A stretch of DNA of 64,000 nt from Marinobacter sp. DY40_1A1 (GCF_016597815.1 NZ_VCHA01000003.1:434001-498000), one strand, 5' to 3'. Positions 1 to 9,276 are shown, counted from the first letter of the stretch. Notes: generated by a model not told the origin, from the sequence alone. Translations and numbers: made by a program.

Positions 1-133
1 GACGGGCCAGATGCCCTTTATAGCCAATGGCTTCATTCTGCCGCTTCGTAGAATGATCGCATCTCACGATGCCGCCAGGCGACTCTGCACAGCACTGTCA
101 TCTTTATCAGAAGCATACAACACAGGGACTACC

Positions 134-490
134 ATGCTGAAACACCACAGCCATATTGTTGCCCCCATTCCCGACGAGTTGCGCACGCGCGCCCTCTATA
201 CAGTGGAAGAACTTCGCAGCCGGGGCAAAGCCGACAAAGAGGCCGTCGACAAGCTCTACAACTTGATCATAGATATGACCGACGCAGGCCTGGACTTTTT
301 TTTCATCGAGCCTCTGCGGCGACTAAGAGCAAGCAAGATGATGTTAAGCATGGCAAAAGTTGGCATTAGCAGCATGCTTAAGGGCAGCAAGATGGTTGTC
401 CACAAAGTACTTAAAAAACTGGATGACCGCAGCCTGGCCGCCATTCTGGATTTCATTGAAGAAATCATCCATGAGCCGGAAAATACCTGA
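134..490 (+). CDS. Hypothetical protein, about 118 aa
   Basis: I do not recognise a named family. The frame is open from position 11, but the ATG at 134 is preferred because an AGGGA Shine-Dalgarno-like sequence lies about 5 bases upstream. The product is small and basic in the middle, with a short Met-rich, moderately hydrophobic stretch, and has charged helical ends finishing in an acidic tail. No signal peptide or Cys cluster is visible. It is convergent with alr, whose stop is only 5 bases away. Either start is possible. That it is a gene is likely from codon use and length; its function is unknown. Confidence 0.6.
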   Translation: MLKHHSHIVAPIPDELRTRALYTVEELRSRGKADKEAVDKLYNLIIDMTDAGLDFFFIEPLRRLRASKMMLSMAKVGISSMLKGSKMVVHKVLKKLDDRSLAAILDFIEEIIHEPENT

Positions 491-495
491 CCAGG

Positions 496-1572
496 TTACC
501 GGGAAATCCTCGGAACCCGGCTGGTGAGGCCCGTCAAGAGCTCATAGGAGATAGTGCCAGCACAACTTGCGACCTCATCGATTCCAACAGTGCGGCCCCA
601 AAGTTCAACAGGATCTCCCACCATGGCCTCTGGCGCATTACTCAGATCCACCGCCAGCATATCCATCGAAACCCGACCAATCAGCCGGATACGACAGCCA
701 GCAATGGCAGCAGGCGTGTCCGTTCCGGCATGGCGGGGATACCCATCTCCGTAGCCAACGGCAACCATACCCATTCGGGTGTCGCGCTCTGCAACCCAGG
801 CAGCGCCATAACCAACGCTTTCACCTGCCTTAACAACCCGGGTAGTGATTAGCGGCGCCTCAAGGGTCATCACTGGTTCAAGACCAAGTTCGGGCCCCGT
901 TTTCCCGACGATCGGTGAGCCACCATAGAGCATGATGCCAGGTCGACTCCAATCAAACAGCGGCTGACCGGGAATGAAATGGGCTGCAGAATTGCCAACA
1001 CTTTTCATCATTGAGGGCCAAGGTGAAGTTGCCGCTTCAAAGTTCGCTGTCTGGGCTAGTGTCATTGTGCTCCCGGCATCGTCGGCACAGGCAAAATGGC
1101 TTACAAAGCCCAGCAACCTGGACGTAGCTCCCATTTTTTCCAGCTTGGCCATAACGGCAGGCAGATCCTCTGCACGAAAGCCCAAACGGTTCATACCGGT
1201 ATTTACTTTCAGCCAGAAGGCAGGCACAGCACCACCCTGCTCCATCCACGCAAGCTGGTGTTCACCATGCAGTACCGGCTCGAAGTTATTTTGTACGCAG
1301 TCCGCCAGGTCACCTGCCGCATGTACGCCCTGGAGTAACACTACAGGTTGAGCCTGGCCTGCTGCCCGAATAGCCCAAGCTTCTTCAATACAAGCGACCG
1401 CGTACTTGGGCACAATATTCGCCAGTGCAGATGCGATCCTGACGATGCCATGACCATACCCATCAGCCTTCACAACAGCCATAACTTCGGCACCGCCCGC
1501 AAGCTCGCAAGCTTTGCGGTAGTTGGCACGCAAGGCATCAAGATCAATGCGAGCGACGGTACTCCGTGGCAT
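496..1572 (-). CDS. alr: Alanine racemase (biosynthetic)
   Basis: PLP enzyme interconverting L- and D-alanine for peptidoglycan precursors in the cytoplasm. The PLP lysine lies at about residue 35 in AVVKADGYGHG, and the second catalytic base is Tyr255 in SVGYGAAW. The fold is a TIM barrel followed by a beta domain, and 358 aa is the usual length. Its ATG overlaps the dnaB stop by one base (TGATG), so it is probably translationally coupled to dnaB. The dnaB-alr order is common in gammaproteobacteria. It could be named dadX in species with two copies, but the dnaB linkage favours alr. Confidence 0.95.
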   Translation of the reverse strand: MPRSTVARIDLDALRANYRKACELAGGAEVMAVVKADGYGHGIVRIASALANIVPKYAVACIEEAWAIRAAGQAQPVVLLQGVHAAGDLADCVQNNFEPVLHGEHQLAWMEQGGAVPAFWLKVNTGMNRLGFRAEDLPAVMAKLEKMGATSRLLGFVSHFACADDAGSTMTLAQTANFEAATSPWPSMMKSVGNSAAHFIPGQPLFDWSRPGIMLYGGSPIVGKTGPELGLEPVMTLEAPLITTRVVKAGESVGYGAAWVAERDTRMGMVAVGYGDGYPRHAGTDTPAAIAGCRIRLIGRVSMDMLAVDLSNAPEAMVGDPVELWGRTVGIDEVASCAGTISYELLTGLTSRVPRISR

Positions 1573-2978
1573 CAGTATTCTCCTCCATAGTCCCCGTAGT
1601 CACCGCTAGCGAGGTCTTCAAATTTTGTGTATTTACCGATAAACGCAAGGCGTATGGTGCCAATAGGGCCATTACGCTGCTTGCCGATGATAATTTCGGC
1701 CACGCCCTTGTCTGGCGTATCTTCGTTGTACACCTCATCACGATAAACAAACATGATGACGTCTGCGTCCTGCTCAATCGCACCCGACTCACGCAAGTCA
1801 GAGTTAATCGGGCGTTTGTTGGGGCGCTGCTCAAGACTTCGGTTAAGCTGCGAAAGTGCGACCACCGGGCAACTAAGCTCTTTCGCTATGCCTTTCAGAG
1901 ACCGGGAAATCTCGGAGATCTCCGCAGTCCGGCCTTCGGTGTTCCCTGGCACCCTCATCAACTGCAGATAATCCACCATAATCAGGCCGATTTTGCCTCC
2001 GTTCTCACGGGCAATACGGCGTGCGCGAGAGCGTAGCTCAGTAGGGCTAAGACCCGGCGTATCATCAATATACAAAGGTTTGTCTTTAAGCAGACTGACA
2101 GCAGAGGTAAGCCTTGGCCAATCATCTTCTTCCAGCTTTCCGCCGCGAACCTTGCTCTGGTCAATGCGGCCGAGAGAGGAAAGCATACGCATGGCCAGAG
2201 CATCTGCTGGCATCTCCATACTGAATACGAGAACCGGAGTACCGGTACTGATCAGCGCATTCTCGACGATGTTCATGGCGAAGGTGGTTTTACCCATAGA
2301 GGGTCGCCCCGCCACAATAATAAGATCGGCCGGCTGCATACCGGAGGTTTGCTCATCCAGATCCCGGAATCCGGTAGTAAGCCCTGTGGTTTGCTCACCG
2401 GATTCGAACAATTCTTCAATACGGCTCAGGGTTTTGGTCAGAATCGGGTTGATGGATTGGGGGCCCGAACCTTCCTTGACTCTGGACTCGGCAATCTGGA
2501 ATACATTGCGCTCTGCCTCATCCAGAATCTCGCTGCTGTTGCGCCCTTGAGGGTTAAACGCTGAGTCTGAAATTGTGCCTGAAACTTCCACGAGCTGCCG
2601 AAGGATAGAGCGCTCCCGGACGATCTCTGCATAGGCTCGAATGTTGGCAGCACCCGGTGTTTTCTCTGCCAGCTCCGCGAGATAGGACAAGCCACCGGCA
2701 TCTTCGATATCGCCAGCACGCTCCAGGAACTCAGCCAGAGTGACAACATCCAGCGGCTCGTTTTCGCTAGCCAGCCGCTCCACCGCGCCAAAGATAAGCC
2801 GATGGTCCTGACGATAAAAATCGGCAGCGGAGATTATCTCGGTAATTTCATCAAATCGCCGGTTATCCAGCATCAGACCACCCAGCACGGCCTGCTCCGC
2901 TTCAGCGGAATGAGGAGGCACCTTGATGCGGCTGGTTTCCGGATCGGTGATTGCAGGTTTCAGATTAGGCTTGGCCAT
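1572..2978 (-). CDS. dnaB: Replicative DNA helicase DnaB
   Basis: Hexameric 5'-3' helicase of the replication fork. The N-terminal DnaB domain begins around residue 20 (HSAEAEQAVLGGLML). The RecA-like C-terminal domain has Walker A GRPSMGKT near residue 225, Walker B IMVDYLQLM, and the downstream SQLNRSLEQRP and DLRESGAIEQDAD motifs. Length of 468 aa is normal. The ATG at 2978 is chosen over a GTG two codons earlier because MAKPNLK is the usual kind of start. It lies after the S6-S18-L9 operon, separated by a hairpin, and is coupled to alr downstream. No intein is seen. Confidence 0.97.
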   Translation of the reverse strand: MAKPNLKPAITDPETSRIKVPPHSAEAEQAVLGGLMLDNRRFDEITEIISAADFYRQDHRLIFGAVERLASENEPLDVVTLAEFLERAGDIEDAGGLSYLAELAEKTPGAANIRAYAEIVRERSILRQLVEVSGTISDSAFNPQGRNSSEILDEAERNVFQIAESRVKEGSGPQSINPILTKTLSRIEELFESGEQTTGLTTGFRDLDEQTSGMQPADLIIVAGRPSMGKTTFAMNIVENALISTGTPVLVFSMEMPADALAMRMLSSLGRIDQSKVRGGKLEEDDWPRLTSAVSLLKDKPLYIDDTPGLSPTELRSRARRIARENGGKIGLIMVDYLQLMRVPGNTEGRTAEISEISRSLKGIAKELSCPVVALSQLNRSLEQRPNKRPINSDLRESGAIEQDADVIMFVYRDEVYNEDTPDKGVAEIIIGKQRNGPIGTIRLAFIGKYTKFEDLASGDYGDYGGEY

Positions 2979-3073
2979 GAACACATCTTCAGTTGAACAT
3001 CACAGCCACGACAGTGTTTGTGGAAGGTCGCAGCAATGGAGGGGGTTACCGGAGTTAACAGCATACCAGAAAG

Positions 3074-3114
3074 CAACAGGCCCGAAAGCCGTATTAAACG
3101 GTTCGGGCCTGTTG
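3074..3114 (-). terminator. Inverted repeat between rplI and dnaB, probable terminator
   Basis: A perfect 13-bp inverted repeat has arms at 3074-3086 and 3102-3114. An inner CCG/CGG pairing at 3089-3091 and 3099-3101 leaves a 7-base AT loop. It lies downstream of rplI on the minus strand, where a terminator or processing site is expected. The minus-strand continuation is only CTTTCT, so the U-tract is weak. It may allow partial read-through into dnaB. Confidence 0.5.
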
Positions 3115-3209
3115 GGTTGACCGCCTGCAAACTCCGAAAAGCTTACACCCGGCCACCAGCGTATTACAGAGACCGGGGCAAGCCCGGCACTGCTTCCGAA
3201 GAAGACAGA

Positions 3210-3656
3210 TTACTCAGCAACAACCGCCAGCTTAACAGTTACTTCAACATCAGAGTGCAGGTGAAGCTCGATTTCGTATTCGCCAGTTGACCGCAGCGGG
3301 CCTTCTGGCAAGCGAACTTCGCTCTTCTCTACTTCGGTACCTGCGGCAGTGATTACGTCAGCAATATCACGCACACCGATGGAGCCGAACAGCTTGCCTT
3401 CATCGCCTGCTTTGGAGGTTACTGTGAAGGATGCACCTTCCAGAGCCTCAGCGCGGGTCTGAGCTGCTGCCAGCTTCTCGGCTGCTGCTTTCTCAAGCTC
3501 GGCACGACGCTCTTCGAACGCCTTCACGTTTGCTTCAGTGGCAGGCGCAGCCTTGCCGTAAGGAAGCAGGTAATTACGGCCGTAACCGGACTTAACTTTT
3601 ACCTTGTCGCCCAGGGTGCCAAGGTTTGCAACTTTCTCGAGCAGAATAACTTCCAT
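3210..3656 (-). CDS. rplI: 50S ribosomal protein L9
   Basis: Binds 23S rRNA near the L1 stalk. The N-terminal RNA-binding domain (MEVILLEKV, then [16 protein letters not shown]) is joined by a long Ala/Glu-rich helix (about residues 45-75) to the C-terminal domain containing [12 protein letters not shown]. At 148 aa it is full length. It is the last gene of the rpsF-rpsR-DUF2232-rplI operon, 20 bases after the membrane protein gene, and is followed by an inverted repeat. Confidence 0.97.
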   Translation of the reverse strand: MEVILLEKVANLGTLGDKVKVKSGYGRNYLLPYGKAAPATEANVKAFEERRAELEKAAAEKLAAAQTRAEALEGASFTVTSKAGDEGKLFGSIGVRDIADVITAAGTEVEKSEVRLPEGPLRSTGEYEIELHLHSDVEVTVKLAVVAE

Positions 3657-3676
3657 CTCGTTAACCTCTTCGTGCT

Positions 3677-4543
3677 TTATTCAGCCGGCCCGGCAGGCTT
3701 TATTCGCCTCCGGATATCCAGCCAGCTATCCACAAAAGCCAGAACCACTAACAGAATCATCAGGCTTGGGCCCAGAAGCACCAGTGCAACGTAAAACATT
3801 GCAAGCCACTGGCCACTCAGATTTTTACGACCAACAATGCCATGAATCAGTGCCAGGCCCGCCAAAAACATCGGCGTTCCGGCTATCCAGACCAGCAACA
3901 TAGCATTCAACCCGAGAAACGGGCCAACAACCATGGTGGCGATAAGAACCACAGCAACGGCGGGTGACAGCTTGAGATCATGAAATTCCTTGCGGAAACC
4001 GCCAGGATTATATAACCCCGACTGCCACGACCTTGCCAGCATTGTCATGCCCACGCCGACTGCCAGATAACTACCGGCCATGCTGGCGTTCATGGTGTCC
4101 CGAATAACCGTCTCAAGATCACTCCCAAGAGCACGGGCCACCTCAGCATTGTACTGCTCGTAAAAACTGACCCCGGTGCGAACGAGCTCGTCCATCAAAC
4201 CGGGATACACCATGGGCAAGACAAGCCCCATGACGATCGCCAGAAAACTCCCTCCGAGAAGGGCTCTTTCCCAGGACAGGGTTGTTCTCAGCATGGATGC
4301 CATAAGCATCACCTGCAGTAGCACCGCCAGAGCTGTAGGATCGCCCCCGAACACACTCCAACCAAGAGCTGGAAGTAATGCCCAAAGGCCAATATTAAGC
4401 CCCTGACTGATGCCAAGCCTGAGAATAACCAGGCCAACAACCGCTGCGCCAATCCAGAACAACAAAGGTATTGCAGTAGTGACTGCTGCTACCCCGCTGG
4501 CCTGCAGGGGACCGCGCATTACAAATTGTGCCAGTGCACGCAT
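3677..4543 (-). CDS. DUF2232 (YybS-like) multi-pass membrane protein
   Basis: Predicted inner-membrane protein of 288 aa with roughly seven or eight hydrophobic segments, starting at about residue 17 ([15 protein letters not shown]) and ending near residue 275 before a basic tail. It has no catalytic motif I can identify. It sits between rpsR and rplI with gaps of about 25 and 20 bases, a position also occupied by a DUF2232 gene in pseudomonads, so it should be co-transcribed with ribosomal proteins. Its role is unknown. Some DUF2232 proteins resemble ECF-type S components, but I cannot show that here. Confidence 0.85.
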   Translation of the reverse strand: MRALAQFVMRGPLQASGVAAVTTAIPLLFWIGAAVVGLVILRLGISQGLNIGLWALLPALGWSVFGGDPTALAVLLQVMLMASMLRTTLSWERALLGGSFLAIVMGLVLPMVYPGLMDELVRTGVSFYEQYNAEVARALGSDLETVIRDTMNASMAGSYLAVGVGMTMLARSWQSGLYNPGGFRKEFHDLKLSPAVAVVLIATMVVGPFLGLNAMLLVWIAGTPMFLAGLALIHGIVGRKNLSGQWLAMFYVALVLLGPSLMILLVVLAFVDSWLDIRRRIKPAGPAE

Positions 4544-4568
4544 GGTCCCAAGTCCTGTCTATCTGTTC

Positions 4569-4799
4569 TTAGTTATCGTGGCTATCCGAGTACGGCAGCA
4601 GTGCCAGGTAGCGGGCGCGCTTGATAGCGGTAGCCAGCTGACGCTGATAACGTGCTTTTGTGCCAGTAATACGGCTAGGCACGATTTTGCCGGTTTCAGT
4701 AATGTAGCCTTTCAGGGTGTCCAGATCCTTGTAATCGATCTCTTTAACACCTTCTGCCGTGAAGCGGCAGAATTTACGACGTCTGAAAAAACGAGCCAT
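4569..4799 (-). CDS. rpsR: 30S ribosomal protein S18
   Basis: Small-subunit protein that pairs with S6 on the platform of the 30S subunit. It begins [13 protein letters not shown], and the conserved core ([16 protein letters not shown], then the basic [10 protein letters not shown]) is intact at 76 aa. The ATG at 4799 is chosen because a strong GAGGAGTT ribosome-binding site precedes it; an in-frame start five codons upstream lies within that site. It is second in the operon, 25 bases after rpsF. The S6:S18 complex may regulate this operon through the rpsF leader. Confidence 0.97.
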   Translation of the reverse strand: MARFFRRRKFCRFTAEGVKEIDYKDLDTLKGYITETGKIVPSRITGTKARYQRQLATAIKRARYLALLPYSDSHDN

Positions 4800-4824
4800 A
4801 ACGTAACTCCTCAACTCCGGTTAA

Positions 4825-5268
4825 TTACTCTTCTTCGTCCTGGGAATCCGCTGTCTGAGAATCGTCCTGGCTTTCGCCGTGACGGTCATCAGAAGATTCA
4901 GCTGAACGGCGCGGACGATCTTCTCCGCCGGAACGACGGTCCTCGCGGGACTCAGCGGCTTTCATCGGAGACATATCGGTAACAGCTTCATCGCGACGCA
5001 GAATCAGGTCACGGATGATGGCATCGTTGAACCGGAAGTTGTGAGTCAGCTCGTCCATTGCTGCCTGTGAACATTCAACGTTCATCAGCACATAGTGAGC
5101 CTTGTGAATCTTGTTGATCGGGTATGCCATGTGACGACGGCCCCAATCTTCCAAACGATCTACCTTGCCGCCATCTTCAGTGATGAGGCTGGTATAACGC
5201 TCGATCATCGCGGGCACCTGCTCGCTCTGATCCGGGTGTACCATAAATACGATTTCGTAGTGACGCAT
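4825..5268 (-). CDS. rpsF: 30S ribosomal protein S6 with long charged tail
   Basis: Begins [17 protein letters not shown]. The ferredoxin-like S6 fold ends around residue 100 ([10 protein letters not shown]). About 45 further residues are almost entirely Arg, Glu, Asp, Ser and Gln, ending in an acidic EEE. Acidic tails are common in S6 and are the substrate of the glutamate ligase RimK where that enzyme exists. The mixed Arg/Asp/Ser composition here is longer than in E. coli S6. The start has an AGGGAG site 6 bases upstream. It is the first gene of the operon. Confidence 0.96.
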   Translation of the reverse strand: MRHYEIVFMVHPDQSEQVPAMIERYTSLITEDGGKVDRLEDWGRRHMAYPINKIHKAHYVLMNVECSQAAMDELTHNFRFNDAIIRDLILRRDEAVTDMSPMKAAESREDRRSGGEDRPRRSAESSDDRHGESQDDSQTADSQDEEE

Positions 5269-5280
5269 GAGTTCTCCCTA

Positions 5281-5356
5281 CGGTTTAAACAGCTTTCGCT
5301 AATTCCCGGACTGACCAGGAAGCATGAAAGCAAGGAGGTGGCAGCCTGTGCCGCCG
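5281..5356 (-). promoter_or_regulatory. Candidate rpsF leader (S6:S18-binding) structure
   Basis: Read on the minus strand, the untranslated region before rpsF folds into two hairpins. The distal one pairs 5340-5345 with 5350-5355 around a 4-base loop, and it is fully paired only as minus-strand RNA because it needs one G-U. The proximal one (5281-5308) has a GAAA tetraloop on an imperfect 7-bp stem and a closing CGG/CCG pair. Its CCG lies directly beside the AGGGAG ribosome-binding site. Known S6:S18 leaders carry a conserved CCG in a bulge near the rpsF start. Assignment here is by analogy only. Confidence 0.4.
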
Positions 5357-5437
5357 GTTTTTTTTGCTCTATCAATAAGGCTTTAACAAAAAAGACTTGA
5401 TCAAAAGCGAAGCCTTGCAAGCCTGATTAAAGGCAAT

Positions 5438-5460
5438 ACAAAACCTTCCCCCGGAAAAGG
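5438..5460 (-). terminator. Rho-independent terminator of rlmB
   Basis: On the minus strand, a short hairpin (5444-5460, 7 pairs including two G-U, with a 3-base loop) is followed immediately by UUUUGU. It lies about 40 bases past the rlmB stop and before the rpsF leader, so it separates the two transcription units. Confidence 0.65.
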
Positions 5461-5500
5461 GGTCACGTATTCTAGGCGTACGCAGCCTTCTGTGCAAGAG

Positions 5501-6238
5501 TTAACCAAGGCGCTGGCGCAAAGCCTCATACAGACAAACACCAGTAGCAACGGAAACGTTAAGACTATCCACATGACCAAGCATGGGGATATTGACCAGT
5601 TGGTCGCAGTGCTCACGGGTGAGCCGGCGCATACCTTTGCCCTCTGCCCCCATCACCAGCGCCACCGGCCCCTTGAAGTCTGCCTGATACAGCGTGGCTT
5701 CAGCTTCGCCTGCGGTACCAATCAACCAAACCCCTTGATCCTGCAGCGTGCGCAGAAAACGCGCCAGATTAGTCACGCGTACAAAAGGTACTGTTTCCGC
5801 CGCACCACAAGCAACTTTTCGGGCGACAGCAGTCAACGAAGCGGACTTATCTTTGGGTACAATTACGGCCTGCACGCCCACTGCATCACAGGTGCGCATG
5901 CATGCACCCAGATTATGGGGGTCGGTTACGCCGTCCAAAACCAGTAAAAACGGGGGCTTGTCGCTGGCTGCAAGCTGAGCCAGAAGATCACCCTCTGTCC
6001 ATTCGCGACTTTCACTGACTGCGGCAACAACACCCTGATGAACGCCACCTACCCGCTCATCCAGCTCCCGACGATGTACAACGCCCCACTTCACCCCAAG
6101 CTCATCCAGAGTGTCAGTGATACTTTTTACGCGCTTATCCTGACGACCGGTCTGAATCCAGACCTGCTGCAACCTTCCTGGCTCACGCTTGAGAACTGCT
6201 TCAACCGCGTGCCAGCCAAATACAAATTCCTGGGACAC
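5501..6238 (-). CDS. rlmB: 23S rRNA (guanosine-2'-O-)-methyltransferase RlmB
   Basis: SPOUT-class enzyme that methylates G2251 in the peptidyl transferase P loop using S-adenosylmethionine. The N-terminal substrate-binding domain (FGWHAVEAVL) is followed by the three SpoU motifs: DPHNLGACMRT, LVMGAEGKGM and IPMLGHVDSLNVS. The last contains the knotted SAM pocket. Length of 245 aa is normal. It starts 15 bases after the rnr stop and is probably co-transcribed with rnr, the order also found in E. coli, and it ends at a terminator. Confidence 0.95.
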   Translation of the reverse strand: MSQEFVFGWHAVEAVLKREPGRLQQVWIQTGRQDKRVKSITDTLDELGVKWGVVHRRELDERVGGVHQGVVAAVSESREWTEGDLLAQLAASDKPPFLLVLDGVTDPHNLGACMRTCDAVGVQAVIVPKDKSASLTAVARKVACGAAETVPFVRVTNLARFLRTLQDQGVWLIGTAGEAEATLYQADFKGPVALVMGAEGKGMRRLTREHCDQLVNIPMLGHVDSLNVSVATGVCLYEALRQRLG

Positions 6239-6253
6239 TGATTCGAATTCCTG

Positions 6254-8764
6254 TTATTTGCCTGTCTTGCGGGGCTTGCGTGGTTTACTCACCCCATCTG
6301 GCTTCGCTGCACCTTTCCTGGGCTTTTTGCCCGCATCACGAGCAGCCTCTGCAACCAACTGCGCTTTCGCACTCGCAGGCTTGCTACTGCGCCCAGATTT
6401 ACCGGATTTTGCACCAGTAGACGCTCCGCCACGACCACGACCACGACCCTTATCGGCCCGCTTGCCATCTTTACCGCGTGTCTCGCGCTTGGACACCCCC
6501 AAGGCATCGCGATCTGCTTGCCGACGCTTGGGCTCGCTGACCAATTCCAGGTCGATCTTGCGATCTTCCATGCCAACCCGCATAACACGAACGCGCAGCT
6601 CATCTCCCAAGCGGAAGCTGATAGCCGTGCGCTCACCAATCAGACGGTGCTTGGCAGCGTCGTGTTGGAAATAGTCACCATTAAGGGTAGAAACATGCAC
6701 AAGGCCTTCAATGTATACACCTGAAAGCTCAACAAAGAACCCAAAGGGCACCACCGCAGCAATCACCCCATCAAATTCCTCGCCCACGTGATCGCTCAGG
6801 AATTCGCACTTGAGCCACGCCATCACATCGCGAGTCGCATCATCAGCGCGCCGCTCTGTCATCGACACATGCTCGCCCAACTGCTCCATTTTGGCGTAAT
6901 CGTAGGGGTACTCTACCAACGCTGCGTCGTGCACAGCCGGCGATACCACATCCTTCGTCACCTCAGGATTGTGAATCCGGGACTTGATAGCCCTGTGCAC
7001 AATCAAATCAGGGTAGCGGCGAATCGGCGAGGTAAAGTGAGCGTAGCTTGGAAAACCCAAACCAAAGTGGCCGCTTTCTTCCGGACTGTACACAGCCTGG
7101 CTCAGCGACCGCAACATAACGGTCTGGATGACGTTGGCATCCGGCCGATCCACGATCTGGGCCAGCAGCGCCTGGTAGTCAGCCGAACTCGGCTTGTCAC
7201 CACCACCCAACTGCAGACCCAGCTCACCCAGGAACAAGCGTACCGAATTGAGGCGCTCCTCGGAGGGCCCGTCGTGTACCCGGTAAAGAGCTGGCATCTT
7301 GTGCTTCTTAAGGAAGCGTGCAGCCGCCACGTTAGCGCACAGCATGCTTTCTTCTACAATTTTGTGGGCGTCATTACGATGCACCGGCACAATTTCTTCG
7401 ATTTTTCGATTAGCATCAAAAACAATGCGGGTTTCGGTAGTTTCGAAGTCTATGGCCCCACGCTCTGTTCGTGCTTTGCGCAGCAACTTGTAGAGATCGT
7501 ACAGATTATGCAGGTGCGGCAGCACATCCGCGTACTGGGCCGACAAGCGATAACCCGGCTCTGTATCTGGCCGCTCCAGCATGTCACTGACCTTGTTATA
7601 GGTCAGCCGTGCATGGCTGCGCATAACCGCCTGATAAAAGGTGTACCCACTGATATTACCTGCGGCGCTGATGGTCATATCCGCCACCATGCAGAGCCGA
7701 TCCACATCCGGATTCAGGGAGCACAAGCCATTGGACAGCTTCTCTGGAAGCATGGGCACCACATGATCCGGGAAGTACACAGAGTTGCCCCGGCGCAGCG
7801 CCTCCTCATCAAGCGGCGAGCCTGTGCGCACATAGTGAGACACATCAGCTATCGCTACTACGAGGCGATACCCCCCCTTGCCTCGGGGCTCACAGTAAAT
7901 CGCATCATCGAAGTCCCGGGCGGTCTCATCATCAATGGTCACCAGACGCATATTGCGGATATCGACCCGATTCTTCTTATCCTTCTCTTCAACTTCAGCG
8001 GCAATAGCGGCGGCCTGAGCACCTACTTCGGTAGGCCAGTTATGGGGAATATCGTATGAGCGGATAGCCACGTCGATTTCCATCCCAGGCGCCATATGCT
8101 CACCCAAAACCTCGACAATCTTGCCGGTAGGCTGGGTACGCACAGTAGGTTGGCGCAAGATATCCACAACCACATACTGACCATGGACCGCATCACCCAC
8201 ATGCTCTTTGGGCACCAACACTTCGTGATTGATGCGGGCGTTTTCTGGCACCACATAGGTAATGCCGCTTTCATTAAAGAAGCGCCCTACCGTTTGCTGC
8301 GTGCGATGTTCTATCACATCAACAATAACGCCTTCACGCCGGCCACGGTCGTCGACCCTGTCTACCCGGGCTGCTACCCGGTCGCCGTGAAACACCTGGC
8401 GCATTTGCCGAGCGGTGAGAAAAAGATCAGATCCGCCATCGTCCGGCACAAGAAAACCGAAGCCATCTTTGTGGCCAATAACCCGACCACTAACCAAATC
8501 GGCCTCTTCAATCGGCAGGTATGCATCACGCCGGTTACAGATAAGCTGTCCATCACGGCACATGGCAATCAAGCGACGCCGGAGCGCTTCGATGCCTTCC
8601 GGGTCTGTCTGCCCAAGCTCGGAACACAATGTTTCGTGTGTTGCCGGCGCCCCCCGCTCTTTCAAGTGCGCAATTATGAATTCCCGGCTTTGGATCGGGT
8701 TATCATATTTTTGAGCCTCACGACTGGCGTGGGGGTCTTTGTGTTTTTTATTCCTGGAAACCAT
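6254..8764 (-). CDS. rnr: Ribonuclease R
   Basis: Processive 3'-5' exoribonuclease that degrades structured RNA and helps rRNA and tmRNA quality control. Domain order over 836 aa: N-terminal helix-turn-helix-like region (residues 20-90), two cold-shock domains (about 90-240), RNB nuclease core with the metal-binding TIDDETARDFDDAIY around 277-290, an S1 domain (about 645-730), and a Lys/Arg/Gly-rich tail. The basic tail is typical of RNase R and distinguishes it from RNase II. It is the upstream member of an rnr-rlmB unit. Confidence 0.96.
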   Translation of the reverse strand: MVSRNKKHKDPHASREAQKYDNPIQSREFIIAHLKERGAPATHETLCSELGQTDPEGIEALRRRLIAMCRDGQLICNRRDAYLPIEEADLVSGRVIGHKDGFGFLVPDDGGSDLFLTARQMRQVFHGDRVAARVDRVDDRGRREGVIVDVIEHRTQQTVGRFFNESGITYVVPENARINHEVLVPKEHVGDAVHGQYVVVDILRQPTVRTQPTGKIVEVLGEHMAPGMEIDVAIRSYDIPHNWPTEVGAQAAAIAAEVEEKDKKNRVDIRNMRLVTIDDETARDFDDAIYCEPRGKGGYRLVVAIADVSHYVRTGSPLDEEALRRGNSVYFPDHVVPMLPEKLSNGLCSLNPDVDRLCMVADMTISAAGNISGYTFYQAVMRSHARLTYNKVSDMLERPDTEPGYRLSAQYADVLPHLHNLYDLYKLLRKARTERGAIDFETTETRIVFDANRKIEEIVPVHRNDAHKIVEESMLCANVAAARFLKKHKMPALYRVHDGPSEERLNSVRLFLGELGLQLGGGDKPSSADYQALLAQIVDRPDANVIQTVMLRSLSQAVYSPEESGHFGLGFPSYAHFTSPIRRYPDLIVHRAIKSRIHNPEVTKDVVSPAVHDAALVEYPYDYAKMEQLGEHVSMTERRADDATRDVMAWLKCEFLSDHVGEEFDGVIAAVVPFGFFVELSGVYIEGLVHVSTLNGDYFQHDAAKHRLIGERTAISFRLGDELRVRVMRVGMEDRKIDLELVSEPKRRQADRDALGVSKRETRGKDGKRADKGRGRGRGGASTGAKSGKSGRSSKPASAKAQLVAEAARDAGKKPRKGAAKPDGVSKPRKPRKTGK

Positions 8765-8904
8765 TAAAATCCTTGCTCAATGCGGCGCCACAGCGGCACC
8801 CTTCATATACATTAACAACACAGTATACGTCGGCAGGCAGTAACTGCCTAACAACCCACCTTTAATACGCACAATTACTTGCCAAGTATTTACAAAAAAA
8901 ATGT

Positions 8905-8933
8905 TTGACAGCTTAGGCGGGAATTACTAAAGT
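8905..8933 (+). promoter_or_regulatory. Sigma-70 promoter of tRNA-Leu
   Basis: A consensus -35 TTGACA at 8905-8910 and a -10 TAAAGT at 8928-8933 are separated by exactly 17 bases. The region just after the -10 is GC-rich (ACGCGCC), which is typical of stringently controlled stable RNA promoters. The start point would be near 8940, giving about 80 bases of 5' leader to be trimmed from the tRNA. Nothing else was recognised in the rest of 8765-9019. Confidence 0.8.
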
Positions 8934-9019
8934 ACGCGCCATCAGATGAGACAGCTTGTTCCATCTTAGGCAGAAACGCCCAGTTTTCAACAAACTAACG
9001 GCAAAGCTGCAAATCACCT

Positions 9020-9106
9020 GCCGAGGTGGTGAAATTGGTAGACACGCTAGCTTCAGGTGCTAGTGGGGGCAACCCCGTGGAGGTTCAAGTCCTCTCCTCG
9101 GCACCA
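9020..9106 (+). tRNA. tRNA-Leu (anticodon CAG)
   Basis: Type II tRNA with a long variable arm. The acceptor stem GCCGAGG pairs with CCTCGGC at 9096-9102, followed by discriminator A and an encoded CCA (9104-9106). The anticodon stem CTAGC/GCTAG encloses the loop TTCAGGT, giving anticodon CAG, which reads CUG. The variable arm is the GGGG..CCCC hairpin near 9064-9076, and the T loop is GTTCAAGTC. It is a single tRNA gene with its own promoter. Confidence 0.97.
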
Positions 9107-9126
9107 TTTCTTTCCCCAAGAAATGG
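9104..9126 (+). other. Hairpin incorporating the tRNA CCA end
   Basis: A perfect 9-bp stem (9104-9112 with 9118-9126, 5-base loop) begins at the first C of the encoded CCA. It is AT-rich and not followed directly by a T-run; a T6 tract occurs at 9142-9147. It could be a weak terminator or a 3' processing barrier. The remainder up to 9276 shows nothing else. Confidence 0.4.
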
Positions 9127-9276
9127 CTGAAGACACTAACATTTTTTCAAAACACTGCACTTAGCTCGAATTTTCTATGCTTGGCATTCTTCTGTGCCCT
9201 GCTTTACTCTCGCACTGTATTCAATTAAAGACGCGCACCTTTGTTGCGAAACTCTGATGCGCTCTTGATTTGCCAG

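Noticed and set aside
5340..5365. Hairpin followed by T8 on the plus strand, shaped like a terminator
   Set aside because: No plus-strand gene precedes it, and the stem has a mismatch on that strand but is fully paired with a G-U on the minus strand, so it belongs better to the rpsF leader.
6788..8059. 423-codon open frame on the plus strand inside rnr
   Set aside because: It is entirely antisense to RNase R, its product is His/Gln/Arg-rich and resembles no domain, as expected for a shadow frame in GC-biased DNA.
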